Assembly (NCBI RefSeq): GCF_000721175.1
Contig: NZ_JOEZ01000065.1
Span: forward strand, 1-17,751
DNA from: Streptomyces anulatus
Lineage (GTDB): Bacteria > Actinomycetota > Actinomycetes > Streptomycetales > Streptomycetaceae
Length of the DNA: 17,751 nucleotides
Direction: 5' to 3'
Shown: one piece after another, positions 6,019 through 13,970 of the stretch
Layout: each line of letters opens with the position of its first letter
Position numbering within the stretch: position 1 is the first letter of the stretch
The notes under the pieces: generated by a model
Databases searched by the model: none
What the model was told of the DNA's origin: nothing
Seen by the model: only the letters and a program-made list of their open reading frames with translations
Position numbers and translations under genes: made by a program

Positions 6019-6867
6019 TCACCCCGGTCCTCCACCCATGTGTCCGCCTGGCCCGAAGCGCACGTGCGCCGCGGTCGCGTCGTCGGATCGCTTGAACCGC
6101 GGCCATCGCTCACCCACGGGGTCGGCGAGCTCGGCTTCCCGCGTGCGGGTGATCAAGGCCGACGGGCCCTCGGTGCAGAGCAGGTCGAGGAGTTGCTCCC
6201 AGCTGAGGGCGTCAAAGTTGTCAACGAGTTGACTCGCGCCGTCCGTGAGCAGGGCGGCCTGCCGGACTCGGGCCAAGTCGACGGTTCCCGTGATCGCCTC
6301 GTCGGCTGCGGCTGGGTTGGTGGCCGCGACCCAGTAGCCGCCAGGTCGGTTCCGGAGACGCCGTTGGACGGTGACGAGCGCGGAGACCCGGGCAGCGTGC
6401 TCGGGAGTTCCCGTCGGTCCTCGGAGCGCGGCGCGCATCTCCTCGCCAGCGACTTCTTCAACCCGCTTGTCGGTGACGGTCCGGACGCCCTCGTCGCCGA
6501 GGTCGAGCACCAGCACGTTGTCGGAGAGCACGAGGTAGTCGAGAACGTCTTCTCGTTCGCGGATCAACACAACGGTCGACGCCGGGACGGCGTCCTTGTC
6601 CAGAGCGCAGGTACCACGATGGAGGTCGTTCACCTCGGAGATGGCGGCTCGCAGCGCCTCGCGCAGCGTCACGCCGTTGTCGCCGATCAGGTTGAGCAGA
6701 CTGGTGCCGAGCTGTCGTACGAACCATGGGGTGCTATGGATGCATCCCATGGGCAGATCCTTGGGTGCGGAAAGGCCGTCCAGCACGACGACTCCGGTGG
6801 GGCTGGCGTGGACTGTGTCCTCGTTGGCGACGCCTACACCTTGAACCGAGGCCATGGATACCTGCAC
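6019..6867 (-). CDS. PP2C-family serine/threonine phosphatase-like protein
   Basis: A 282-aa protein starting at GTG 6867, which has a good GGAAGGG Shine-Dalgarno; ATG 6855 is an alternative. Metal-dependent PP2C motifs are recognisable: GVANED (NED at 15-17), VVVLDGLS (Asp-Gly at about 30-31), ALLTDGAS (TDG about 208-210) and KRSDDATA (about 260-267). The usual 'DGHGG' after motif 2 is replaced by DGLSAPKD, as in divergent actinobacterial members. Such enzymes dephosphorylate Ser/Thr in signalling; the substrate here is unknown. There is no membrane segment. Its start overlaps the stop region of the upstream gene fragment (6869-7174), implying an ancestral two-gene operon. A longer frame to 7113 exists, but it overlaps that neighbour and lacks family similarity. 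Confidence 0.75.
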   Translation of the reverse strand: MQVSMASVQGVGVANEDTVHASPTGVVVLDGLSAPKDLPMGCIHSTPWFVRQLGTSLLNLIGDNGVTLREALRAAISEVNDLHRGTCALDKDAVPASTVVLIREREDVLDYLVLSDNVLVLDLGDEGVRTVTDKRVEEVAGEEMRAALRGPTGTPEHAARVSALVTVQRRLRNRPGGYWVAATNPAAADEAITGTVDLARVRQAALLTDGASQLVDNFDALSWEQLLDLLCTEGPSALITRTREAELADPVGERWPRFKRSDDATAAHVRFGPGGHMGGGPG

Positions 6868-6868
6868 G

Positions 6869-7177
6869 TCAGGACCCTTCCGGACGGTAGAAGGGAGTAA
6901 TCCGCCCACTCTTGGTGATCTCCAGTGTTTCCGGGTCGAAGCGGCTGGAGATGGGGGTCGAGAATCGTCGCACCTTGAGCTCGCGGTGCACGGTGGCCAA
7001 CTCGTGATTGAGCCAGTGGAGGACGCCACCGGAGCCACGGGCGTGGATGCCGGCGACGTAAAGGAAAGTGCCCTTGCCGTCGGGGCGAGGAAGCCGACCG
7101 AAGTACGCGACATCGCTGTTCTCGCCGCGATCCATGGGTGATAAGAGCACCTTCTGTGCTTGGCGCCAGGTCACTAC
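6869..7177 (-). pseudogene. C-terminal fragment of an unknown protein paired with the phosphatase
   Basis: About 100 residues read TWRQAQKVLLSPMDRG, then SDVAYFGRLPRPDGKGTFLYVAGIHARG and HWLNHELATVHRELK, ending FYRPEGS. The protein is well formed, and the style recalls C-terminal ligand- or NTPase-type domains of Streptomyces HTH proteins, but I cannot name it. The only start (GTG 7174) lacks a Shine-Dalgarno, and the protein begins in mid-domain. Coding character on this strand stops at about 7177, where an orphan plus-strand fragment begins. I therefore read it as the 3' part of a larger gene cut by a rearrangement. It is translationally linked to the phosphatase gene downstream. Confidence 0.5.
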
Positions 7178-7415
7178 CGACCCGGATCCTGGCGGACGAT
7201 CCGCAGCAGCCGCTGCCCCTCATCGTCATCGAACTGCTGGCGCTGGTCGGCGTGGACTTCGCCGGGCGAGATCTGCCCACCCTCCCGCACCTGGAGGCGC
7301 AGCTCGCCTCCGCGCAGGAGCCGAGCACATGGCCCTCCTCCTCGGACGCCGTCGAAGACGCCCACCCGGGCTGGCGTCGGAGCACTGCGGCCTGGCATCT
7401 GCGGCAGGAGGGTGC
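7175..7415 (+). pseudogene. Orphan coding fragment on the plus strand
   Basis: From about 7175 the plus-strand frame through ACC CGG ATC CTG has over 90% G/C third positions and reads as protein (PTRILADDPQQPLPLIVIEL, then LALVGVDFAGRDLPTLPHLEAQLASAQ). It has no convincing start: upstream codons lose the bias at once. It has no proper end, because it runs into the tail of the TPR gene. The antisense frames lack this bias. It is probably an internal piece of a lost gene trapped between two rearrangement points; the product is unknown. Confidence 0.4.
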
Positions 7416-9155
7416 TCAACGCTCCGGTGCCTCCGGCATCGAGGCTTGGCGGAAGACTGCTTCGGCCTCGTCGAAACGGCCCATCTCAGTCAGAAGGACC
7501 CCGAGGTTGTTCATGGCCTTTGGGTGTTTGGCGTCGGCGGCTTGGCGGTAGACGGCCTCGGCCTCCTTCCGGCGGCCCGCCTTGGCCAGCAGGTTGCCGA
7601 GGTTGAACATGGCCCTGGGGTGTTTGGCCTCGGCAGCTTGGAGGTAAGCGGCCTCGGCCTCGTCCGTACGGCCCGCGTCAGCCAACAGGACGCCGAGGTT
7701 GAACAGGGCTACGGGGTGACCGGCCTCGGCGGCCTGGCGGTAGACGGACTCGGCCTCTCCCCGGCGGCCCGTAGCAGCCAACAGAGCACCCAAGTTGACC
7801 ATCGCGTCGGGGTGTGCGGCCTCGGCGGCTCGGCGGTAGACAGCCTCGGCCTCCTCCCGACGGCCAGCATCAGCCAACAGAATGCCGAGGTTGAACATGC
7901 CGTCGGTGTCACCAGCTTCAGCGGCCCGGCGGTAGAAGAGCTCGGCGATGCCCGGCGCCACATCGTGGGCATGGAGCCCAAGGCGCGTCAGGTCCTCACT
8001 GTCTGTGGTGTGCTGGAAGGCGGCGTGCCAGGTCGTGTCGGGGACGGGGGTGTGGGTGTGGTCGGTGAGGTAGTCGAAGACGTCCCAGGCGTTCGGATCC
8101 TGGGTAGGCACGAGCAGGCTCGTGGCGCCGTGACGGCGCCGGGTCGCCCATTCCAGGGCCGTGTCCAGTGATTCGGGGCGTAGGAGGGGGCCTCCCGCGG
8201 CGGCGAGGTACGGCTCGTGGGTGTCGGTGAGCAGGTTGAGGGGGTAGGGGGGGCGCAGTCCGGTGCGGGCCAGGTCGACGGCTGCCGCGATGAGGGCGGC
8301 CGCACGGGGCCGCCCGCCGGGGCGGGCGGCGCGGTGCCACTCCTGGAACAGGGCGGGCCCGGCGGCGAGGTACTCGGCGATCCCGTAGGGCCCGTGATGG
8401 GCTAGGGCGTCAGCGATCCGGTCGTCCTCCGCCTCACCGGCCCGTTCGAGTTCACAGGGGCTCCAGACCCGGTCGAGTTCCACGGGGTCCAGCTGCCGAA
8501 GCAACCGTGCTCCTGCGGTCGCTTCCCTGGCTTGCTCCGTTCCCGCCCCGTAGGTTCTCTCGGGGGCGGCGAAGATCTCAAACTGCTGGTGTCGCATGGT
8601 GGCAAGTACCGGGATGCGCAGGCGGACGAGTTCGGCGAGCAGTCCGGGCTCCAGTCCGTCGGGACCGAGATAGGTGTCCAGATCGTCCAACCACACCACG
8701 CACCGGGTGCCAGTGCGGTCGATCACCTCTACCGCGGTCATCAGGTCCAGGCCTCCCGCGGGAGCCACCACCCGGTACTCCGGCAGTTGTGCACGGAGCG
8801 CTTCGAAGCAGGCCCGCGTCTTGCCCGCAGTGGAGTCCCCCACCACCAGGACCAACCCACCCTCGGACGCGGCCCGCGTGAGCCTGGTGCGAATCAGTGA
8901 GTCCTGGTCCCGCGGAACGTAAGGGGGCACGGCGTCGCCGGAGTCGTCGGGGCGCGCCCGGTGAGCACCCGCCGCGAGCGCATCCCAGTTGCCGGCCGAC
9001 GGCCAGCGGAGGGGATCCTGCAGATACGCGGGAATCTGCCGGCCTGCAGTGGTGAAGGTGATGGGACCGGAGATGGCCCGGGCCATAATCACGTTCTGCT
9101 GCTGGCCACCGGAGATGACGTTACGTGTCTCCGCCGCTTCCCTGCCGACGCCCAC
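7416..9155 (-). CDS. STAND-like P-loop ATPase with C-terminal TPR repeats
   Basis: A 579-aa protein from GTG 9155, with a GGGAGG Shine-Dalgarno upstream. Residues 12-34 (NVISGG, then NVIMARAISGPITF) form a short Streptomyces-type module seen at the N-terminus of multidomain NTPases. A P-loop domain follows: Walker A GDSTAGKT (106-113) and Walker B VVWLDDLD (153-160), then a helical region with no recognisable motif. The C-terminus (about 405-570) has five 32-residue TPR/Sel1-like units (MFNLGxLLADAGRREEAEAVYRxAAEA). This layout (ligand-sensing repeats on a switch ATPase) is typical of STAND signalling or defence proteins, but no catalytic effector domain is attached. The effector may be the unannotated middle region or a partner protein. 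Function in phage defence is a hypothesis. Confidence 0.75.
   Translation of the reverse strand: MGVGREAAETRNVISGGQQQNVIMARAISGPITFTTAGRQIPAYLQDPLRWPSAGNWDALAAGAHRARPDDSGDAVPPYVPRDQDSLIRTRLTRAASEGGLVLVVGDSTAGKTRACFEALRAQLPEYRVVAPAGGLDLMTAVEVIDRTGTRCVVWLDDLDTYLGPDGLEPGLLAELVRLRIPVLATMRHQQFEIFAAPERTYGAGTEQAREATAGARLLRQLDPVELDRVWSPCELERAGEAEDDRIADALAHHGPYGIAEYLAAGPALFQEWHRAARPGGRPRAAALIAAAVDLARTGLRPPYPLNLLTDTHEPYLAAAGGPLLRPESLDTALEWATRRRHGATSLLVPTQDPNAWDVFDYLTDHTHTPVPDTTWHAAFQHTTDSEDLTRLGLHAHDVAPGIAELFYRRAAEAGDTDGMFNLGILLADAGRREEAEAVYRRAAEAAHPDAMVNLGALLAATGRRGEAESVYRQAAEAGHPVALFNLGVLLADAGRTDEAEAAYLQAAEAKHPRAMFNLGNLLAKAGRRKEAEAVYRQAADAKHPKAMNNLGVLLTEMGRFDEAEAVFRQASMPEAPER
7431..7960 (-). repeat. 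Five 96-bp tandem repeats encoding TPR units
   Basis: The segment CCGAGGTTG or a close variant recurs at exact 96-bp intervals (7501, 7597, 7693, 7789, 7885). Each period encodes 32 residues. Unit-to-unit identity is high, which suggests recent expansion. Confidence 0.85.
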
Positions 9156-9279
9156 CCCGCACCCTCCCCCAGCTCAGCGCGCTACTTCCGGGCCCAGACC
9201 ACATACTCCACGATTCAGGCCGGTGCCGCGGGCGAGGGCAGAGACTTCCCGGCCCTGCTTGCCCTGCGGCCGGCGCACT

Positions 9280-9510
9280 CACCGGGGGTTGTTCAGTTCG
9301 TCGGCCTCTGTCCGGCGCAGCAGCTCGCCCGCGTTCTTGAGGGCCATGACGACGCAGCTGCGCAAGCCGGGGTGGAACGGCATGGCGAGGGCGGCGATGG
9401 CTGCGGATTTCGGTATCGCGCTGTTGCGCAGATCGTCGATGACCCGGTTGAAGGCGTAGCCGAGCTGGTTGACGCCTGCGGCGATCGTCGGGCACGGCGC
9501 CCGGGCCTGG
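9280..9510 (-). pseudogene. 5'-truncated gene remnant of unknown function
   Basis: A minus-strand frame ending with TGA at 9280-9282 reads fluently as TIAAGVNQLGYAFNRVIDDL, then NSAIPKSAAIAALAMPFHPG and CVVMALKNAGELLRRTEADELNNPR. Third positions are G/C-rich. There is no start codon between the upstream in-frame stop (near 9550) and an internal ATG, and codon quality fades above about 9500. This is the C-terminal half of a small helical protein that I do not recognise. It abuts a ligase fragment on the other strand. Confidence 0.4.
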
Positions 9511-9532
9511 GAGGCGGCCCCGGAGCGCCGGG

Positions 9533-9937
9533 CTGGAGGGACTGCTGGCCAAGCGAGTCACGTCCCGTCTACGAGCCAAGGGCGCGGTCGAAGTCCTAGA
9601 TCAGAATAGTCTCGCCGATGCCCTGGTCGGAGGGGGTTTCCGGGCACGGCCGGCCGGCAGGCCCGCCTGGTGCCTCCTGATCGGCGAGATGGACTACTGC
9701 AACTACGCGGGCAGCGTCGGCACCGGCTGGAGCCAGGCCGAGCGCACCCACCTCGCCGAGCTCCTCCCGGTGGCGGCAATCGCCACCTGCCCCTTCGCAC
9801 AGATCCCGCCGGTGACCAGAGCGCGGTGGGTGCTCCCCCGACTCGTCGGCGAGGTCCGGTACTCAACCCGCACCCGCGCCGGATGCCTGCGCCACCCCTC
9901 CTGGCACCGCTACGCCCCGACCTCGCACCCGACCTGA
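9533..9937 (+). pseudogene. ATP-dependent DNA ligase C-terminal fragment
   Basis: An open frame without a proper start begins LEGLLAKRVTSR, matching the 'EGxxAKR' ligase motif IV. It continues through a degenerate stretch to YAGSVGTGWSQAERTHLAELL, PPVTRARWVLPRLVGEVRY and LRHPSWHRYAP. The latter half is the OB-fold end of ATP-dependent ligases of the LigD/LigC type, which seal DNA nicks. The nucleotidyltransferase core is missing. The final residues appear frameshifted: the next frame gives a more family-like 'LRPDLAPDL'. The first internal ATG is 9689. The fragment is cut on the left by the unknown gene remnant and on the right by an IS3 remnant. It is non-functional. Confidence 0.65.
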
Positions 9938-10426
9938 CTGCTCGGCCTCGCGGACAGTGCGGGCGGACGGGGCCTGGAGTCGCTTGCGGTAGGCGTAATA
10001 GGTGGAGGGGGCGATCTTGCAGTCGTGGTCGGTGAGCACGCGGCAGATCGGCTCGACACCGCCGAAGCGGGCCCGGTGCTCGTCGATGAACGCTACGAGC
10101 GTGTGTGTGGCCGGTCGAGCTCGGCCGCGAAGAAAGACGCCTTAGATTCAACCGGTCAAGGCAACGCTCTCGGCCGCTTCAGCTCGGCGATCTCTTACTT
10201 CATCGCCTTCTGCGCGGACTCCTCCGTAGTCGTCCCCGGGCGCTCCCCGGAGTCGACCTCATCGCGCTTCACCCAGTTCCGCAGGGTCTCGGCCGATGCC
10301 GATGCCCAGTTCCTGGGCGACCGCCCGCAGCGCGGCCGACTCGTTCGGATAGTCACCACGGACCTCGGCGACCATACGGACCGCTCGTTTGCGCAGCTCA
10401 ACGGGATAGGAGGAGGGACGTGCCAT
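9938..10426 (-). pseudogene. IS3-family transposase orfA plus start of orfB, frameshifted
   Basis: OrfA begins at ATG 10426 (MARPSSYPVELRKRAVRMVAEV, then NESAALRAVAQELGI), the helix-turn-helix domain of IS3-type transposases. At about 10300 the frame shifts: ETLRNWVKRDEVDSG and TTTEESAQ continue in another frame. Around 10140-10170 the leucine-zipper region is scrambled with stops. Reading then resumes as orfB (LVAFIDEHRARFGGVEPICRVL, then APSTYYAYRKRLQAPSARTVREAE) and breaks off before the DDE domain. At least two frame disruptions and loss of the catalytic part make it inactive. Confidence 0.8.
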
Positions 10427-10476
10427 GACTCAATCCCTTCACGGAATCGAGTCTCCACCGAACCCGGAACAGTTCA
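9938..10476 (-). mobile_element. IS3-family element remnant
   Basis: The right end is probably the TGAACTG-type terminus (complement at 10470-10476), about 50 bp before the orfA start. The left side is truncated within the first part of orfB at about 9938, so there is no second terminal repeat. Confidence 0.65.
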
Positions 10477-10519
10477 CCGTTCGCCATGTGAAGTGCTCAG
10501 GGTGCGGCCGTGCCCGTGA

Positions 10520-10903
10520 TCAGTCGGTCAGCGGGCCAAGCGACAGCTCGTGTACGGCCCGTGCCACAGCCTCGCCAGGAGTAGTGAACAGGCCGGGATC
10601 CGAAGTCAGGAACCCTCTGCTCACCCCAAACGTGCCGTCGCTGTTCGCCGTCAGGCACGGTCCCGTCGGGTTCAGGTCCGGGCGCGTGGTGGTCGAGAAG
10701 CGCAGCGCCCAATGGCTGGTGAACGGATGCAGGCTGCGCAAGACCGACTCGGCGTACGCGGCCTCAATCAAGTTCCGGTAGGCGGGTGCCCAGGGGTAGG
10801 GCAGTTCGCTCGCCTCCAGGCGAAGGTGCTGCCACTCGCTTTCCGACCGGCGCTCCGGGTCGGGGCCGGGCAGCTCGAAGCGGCCGGCCGTGTGGTCATG
10901 CAC
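10520..10903 (-). CDS. DUF6193 family protein
   Basis: A 127-aa protein starting at GTG 10903, with GGGAGAGG about 10 nt upstream. SEWQHLRLEASELPY, NLIEAAYAESVLRSLHPFTSHWALRFSTTTRP, GPCLTANSDGTFGVSRGFLT and EAVARAVHELSLG match DUF6193 proteins, which have been labelled 'natural product biosynthesis' from their genomic context in Streptomyces. No enzymatic residues are known to me for the domain. The protein spans one domain and appears intact, though some family members are longer at the N-terminus. It sits beside an IS3 remnant and downstream of the acyl-CoA oxidase gene on the same strand, 256 bp away, so a shared transcript is doubtful. Confidence 0.75.
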   Translation of the reverse strand: MHDHTAGRFELPGPDPERRSESEWQHLRLEASELPYPWAPAYRNLIEAAYAESVLRSLHPFTSHWALRFSTTTRPDLNPTGPCLTANSDGTFGVSRGFLTSDPGLFTTPGEAVARAVHELSLGPLTD

Positions 10904-11159
10904 AGTGCTCTACCTCTCCCGCAGGTCGTATGGGTTGATCTCCTCCTACCGATCGTCGGACTCGTCCCGGCCAAAGCTCTCCTCCCAGCGCTCCGGCCAG
11001 TTCGCTGGTCCGCCGACTCGGAACCGATAATTACGCACGCACCTGCTTGCCGTGCATGCCTGAACAGCCCGCGAATATCCGTCAGGCGCGTACACCTCGG
11101 ATTGCTCGGGCCGCCGCCCCCGTCCGGCGGCCGGGAGCCTGTCTCCCCGGTGGTGTTGG
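10904..11159 (-). other. Gap with a possible short broken ORF
   Basis: The minus strand reads NYRFRVGGPANWPERWEESFGRDESDDR, a stop, then in the same frame EEINPYDLRER and a second stop just before the DUF6193 gene. It might be a decayed 3' end of a small gene, but there is no good start. The only other structure is the GC-rich hairpin at 11109-11132. Confidence 0.25.
11109..11132 (-). terminator. Hairpin downstream of the acyl-CoA oxidase gene
   Basis: GGCCGCC (11109-11115) pairs with GGCGGCC (11126-11132) across 10 nt, 28 nt past the stop of the leftward gene. It has no U-tract. Confidence 0.5.
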
Positions 11160-12953
11160 TCAGGCGCTGAGCATCGGGTGCGTCTCAAGCAGCGTCTCGG
11201 ACACACCGAAGGCGCGGGTGAGGGTCAGCGCGTGCGGTTCCAGGAAGCCGAGGACCGCGTCGACCGTATCGGGTAGGTCCTCGACCTGATCGGCCGTCAA
11301 CCGCCCTCGTGCCAGCAGGTCTCCGCTGTGCGCGGCGACCCGGCGCAGGGCGAACAGGGCATGCAGCCTGCGCAGCAGGTCCGCCGGGAGTCCGGAGGGA
11401 ACTTGATCAGCGGCGGTCAGCAGGGACTCAGCGGCGAGCCGGTGGACGTGGGCGTCGGCCAGCGCCACGGCGGGCGTCACCGTCGCGTTCCAGCGGGCCA
11501 GCGGGGACGCGGCGCGCTGGCGGAGCCGGGCTTTCGCACGGGTGTGGGAGATGCGCTCGATGTCGGCCAGGAGGTCCTGGAGGAACTGGGGGTCGGTCAG
11601 CTCCCGGTCCTCGGGCGAGAGCTCGCTCTCCGGCTTGAGGTCGATACCGCCGAGCAGCATCTCACCCCCGGCCTTCTGCATGATCACCGCGTTGTCGCCC
11701 TCGGCCGTGATCGTGCCCTCGATGGAGGCGAGCTGGAGCGCGATGCCGTTCGCCTGGATCAGGCCCTGGGCGCCGCACCGCTCGCGGCACTCCGTCATGA
11801 CCGCCCGGGACTTCCAGGTGATCCATGCCTTGCTGATCGCCGTCAGCCGCTCGTACGTCTCCCGCTCCTCGCCGGTGGCCCGGTCCCACTGCCGCACGAC
11901 CGACCGCTGGAGCAGCGTGGCGGCGTAGGTCGTCGCCACGGCGTCGAGCAGGGGCGTGTGGTGGCCGCGGTGGGCGATCAGCGGCACGCGCTGGCCATTC
12001 GTCATGCCCGAGGTGACCCGGGTGTGGGCGTAGCGCATGGCGACGTCGAGAGCGTGCCGCATGACGCCGAGGCTGTGGGCGGTCATGCAGAGTTTGCCCA
12101 TCGTGACCCGTCCGATGGACTGGAGGAACCGCCGGCGGGGACTTCCGAGCTCGCTGGTGAACTCACCGCCCGGGGTGAGGTGGCCGTGGTCGCCCTGGAG
12201 GAGAGCGCTGAAGGGGAGGCGGACACGGTGGAACGTCGTGGCGCAGTGGTCGACGGGGCTGCTGGCCGTCTGGGGCAGCGGCCGCACCTCCACACCCGGC
12301 AACGGGTTGCCGTCGCTGTCGCTGAGCGGCACCAGGAACAGGAAGACGCCGTGGTCGGTGCCGTCGACGATCAGGCGGGCAGCGACGACGGCCCCCTTCG
12401 CCCCTCCGGCCGGGCCGGTGTTCGGCATGAACTTCTGCGCCCCCGCGTGCGGGGTGTTGAGGACGAATTCGCGCGCCGCCCGGTCGTATGTCGCCGTGGT
12501 CTCCATATGCGCGGCATCGTTGCCATGGGCAACCTCGGTACAGAGGAAGGTCCCGATGCGGTCCGCGCGGACGTACTCGCTCAGGTCGCGGCCGGCCGCC
12601 TCGTGGTCCACCAGGCTGCCGAGGAACAAGTTGTAGTGGATGGCGACGATCGTGGCCATGCCCGGGTCCACCGCACCGGCCCACTCGTGGATGGCGGTGA
12701 GCTCGACCGGATCGCTCGCCAGGACCTGCGGAGCCTCCACGGCCTCGTTGACCAGCCGGAGCCGCTCGTAGCTCAGCGCTATTCGTTCTCGGTGGGTCAG
12801 CCCCTCCTCGAAACGGAACGGGTCCGAGCTGAACAGGCGCTTCCATCGGTCGTGAGTCGTGCCCAGCTGACCGGCGAACAGAACGTCGGCGAGCGCGGCG
12901 GAGACAGGGGCGGCGGAGACGGATGCGGAATCCGGAATCTGAGAGACAGTCAC
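11160..12953 (-). CDS. Acyl-CoA oxidase/dehydrogenase-like flavoprotein
   Basis: A 597-aa protein matching peroxisomal-type acyl-CoA oxidases in length and layout. Such enzymes are FAD-dependent and form a 2,3-double bond in an acyl thioester; bacterial copies often act in secondary metabolism. The N-terminal alpha domain (1-130) is followed by LCTEVAHGND (about 137-146, the CTE-HG motif of the beta domain), FMPNTGPAG, then the alpha domain with SLGVMRHALDVAMRYAHTR, CGAQGLIQANGIA and the FAD-contact region ITAEGDNAVIMQKAGGEML (about 415-433). The C-terminal domain is present. The putative catalytic base is the Glu of TAEGDN. The GTG start at 12953 lacks a Shine-Dalgarno, and TAGTTT 8 nt upstream could be a -10 box, so a leaderless transcript is plausible. 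The gene stands alone with no pathway partners in the window. Confidence 0.85.
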   Translation of the reverse strand: MTVSQIPDSASVSAAPVSAALADVLFAGQLGTTHDRWKRLFSSDPFRFEEGLTHRERIALSYERLRLVNEAVEAPQVLASDPVELTAIHEWAGAVDPGMATIVAIHYNLFLGSLVDHEAAGRDLSEYVRADRIGTFLCTEVAHGNDAAHMETTATYDRAAREFVLNTPHAGAQKFMPNTGPAGGAKGAVVAARLIVDGTDHGVFLFLVPLSDSDGNPLPGVEVRPLPQTASSPVDHCATTFHRVRLPFSALLQGDHGHLTPGGEFTSELGSPRRRFLQSIGRVTMGKLCMTAHSLGVMRHALDVAMRYAHTRVTSGMTNGQRVPLIAHRGHHTPLLDAVATTYAATLLQRSVVRQWDRATGEERETYERLTAISKAWITWKSRAVMTECRERCGAQGLIQANGIALQLASIEGTITAEGDNAVIMQKAGGEMLLGGIDLKPESELSPEDRELTDPQFLQDLLADIERISHTRAKARLRQRAASPLARWNATVTPAVALADAHVHRLAAESLLTAADQVPSGLPADLLRRLHALFALRRVAAHSGDLLARGRLTADQVEDLPDTVDAVLGFLEPHALTLTRAFGVSETLLETHPMLSA

Positions 12954-12965
12954 ACTTGAGAAAAC

Positions 12966-12971
12966 TAGCCT
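12966..12971 (-). promoter_or_regulatory. Possible -10 box of the acyl-CoA oxidase gene
   Basis: TAGTTT on the minus strand lies 12 nt upstream of GTG 12953 and fits TAnnnT. No good -35 is visible at 17 nt. If real, the mRNA would be leaderless. Confidence 0.3.
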
Positions 12972-13097
12972 GATCGATCACCTCTGGCGGAGTGAGGATC
13001 AACACGATTGAGCTGGGCGAAAACACGGTAGGTGCCCGCTCCGTCACTTGCTTCCACCTGCTCGGGCCACCCGGAACGATCATGATCAGGGCACGAG

Positions 13098-13114
13098 CGG
13101 GCCGATCCGGCCCG
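13098..13114. terminator. CGGGCCG/CGGCCCG hairpin
   Basis: Perfect 7-bp arms around ATC in the gap between the leftward oxidase gene and the next rightward frame, followed by GAAACG. It could end transcription arriving from the right. The rest of 12972-13199 shows no gene. Confidence 0.35.
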
Positions 13115-13199
13115 AAACGCAGCAGGGCCGCTCCGCACGCCCGGGAGCGGGGTGCAAAGCGGCCCATCGTCGTGTCAGGGTGCGGCGCCACGGAGCGCC

Positions 13200-13370
13200 A
13201 TGGGTTTCACAAGGTCAGCCGGGTTATGGGGTCCGTTTGCCGTCGCCAGCGTGGTGCTGACGGTGGCCGTCGGAGCGCACGAAGCGAAAGTTGTCCCGCT
13301 CGTCCGTGCCGCCGTCTCGCCAGGATCCGCTGCGGTGAGGTGTGGGCGCTGGGCCGCAGCCAGCAGGTGA
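13200..13370 (+). pseudogene. Short membrane protein, 3' end replaced by an IS remnant
   Basis: ATG 13200, preceded by GGAG at 5 nt, opens 56 codons: MGFTRSAGLWGPFAVASVVL, then TVAVGAHEAKVVPLVRAAVSPG. One hydrophobic segment (residues 9-26) could be a signal or membrane anchor. From about 13320 the sequence is the antisense of an IS701-type transposase, so the last 15 or so codons are foreign. Either the gene was cut by that element or the frame is fortuitous. There is no family assignment. Confidence 0.3.
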
Positions 13371-13482
13371 GGTCGGCGGCCGGGACCAGCCGGCCGTCCG
13401 CTGATCGCGGCAGGGGCACCGCGGCCAGGGCCCGTCGCAGCCGGGCCACATCGGAGCCCTTAGTGATCGTTTCAGAATGAGT
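13320..13482 (-). pseudogene. IS701-like transposase internal fragment
   Basis: The minus strand reads THSETITKGSDVARLRRALA, VPLPRSADGRLVPAADLTCWL and SAHTSPQRIL without interruption. This matches an internal stretch of a common Streptomyces transposase that usually continues CHTYGRGK; here the match stops sharply at 13320. Both ends of the gene are missing. The catalytic Asp expected in the 'DVTCWL' strand is present as D in ADLTCWL. It is a 54-residue relic only. Confidence 0.65.
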
Positions 13483-13489
13483 TGAGCCG

Positions 13490-13962
13490 CGGGTCTTGCA
13501 TTCGCCGATCTTGGTCGGCAGGGTGTCCGGGTGCGTGCTGATCTTGTTTCGGACGACCTGTGAGAGCGGGTGGCCCCGCTGCTGCCACCCGCTTCCGAAC
13601 GGCGCCGCCGGCATCCCGGGCGGTTGCGTGTTCCTGACCGAACAGCACTTGCCGGAGTCCTGTTCGTGCTGCGGACCGGTGTCGCTTGGCGGGACGTCCC
13701 GGCGAAGACCGTGGGCTGTTCCGGGGTGACGGCCTGGCGTCGGTTGCGGGACTGGCTGGACGGAGGCTGGCGTGTGGCCGCGCCTGCATGCAGCCCTGCT
13801 GACCGAGCTGCGCCGCGCCGGTCCGCTGGACGTGGACGACTGCTCCGTGGACGGGTCGCACGTCCGGGCCCTCAAAGGGGGGACCACGTCGCCCCCTCAC
13901 CCGTCGACCGCGCCCGCCCCGGTTCGAAGCACCACCTGATCCTCGACCGCCACGGAATCCCG
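13490..13962 (+). pseudogene. IS5-family transposase remnant with nonsense and frameshift
   Basis: Starting at GTG 13531 the frame reads VRADLVSDDL and then TGA (13561-13563) exactly where the family has tryptophan in DLWERVAPLLP, a one-base W-to-stop change. It continues PLLPPASERRRRHPGRLRVP, ALAGVLFVLRTGVAWRDVPA and AWRRLRDWLDGG. It then shifts frame (WPRLHAALLTELRRAGPLDV, then DDCSVDGSHVRALKGG, with the first catalytic Asp) and shifts back (SPVDRARPGSKHHLILDRHGIP). It ends at about 13962, before the rest of the DDE domain. It is a clear decayed IS, unrelated in subgroup to the one at 100-1591. Confidence 0.75.
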
Positions 13963-13970
13963 CACAACCG

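Noticed and set aside
5842..6900. 352-aa plus-strand frame opposite the phosphatase
   Set aside because: It is an antisense shadow without family features, while the minus strand has PP2C motifs.
7174..7419. Minus-strand 81-aa frame between the phosphatase partner and the TPR gene
   Set aside because: It is in register opposite the plus-strand fragment, which has the much stronger third-position GC bias.
7431..7960. CRISPR array or tandem non-coding repeat
   Set aside because: The 96-bp periodicity encodes 32-residue TPR units in frame; there are no spacers.
9985..9993. Half site resembling the centromere motif (GGCGTAATA)
   Set aside because: It is only a partial match with no palindromic partner, inside conserved IS3 orfB coding sequence.
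11328..12959. 543-aa plus-strand frame opposite the acyl-CoA oxidase gene
   Set aside because: It is a GC-rich antisense shadow; the minus strand has clear family motifs.
12992..13480. Long plus-strand frame upstream of the oxidase gene
   Set aside because: Codon bias is poor, it covers a hairpin and antisense IS701 sequence, and it has no Shine-Dalgarno.
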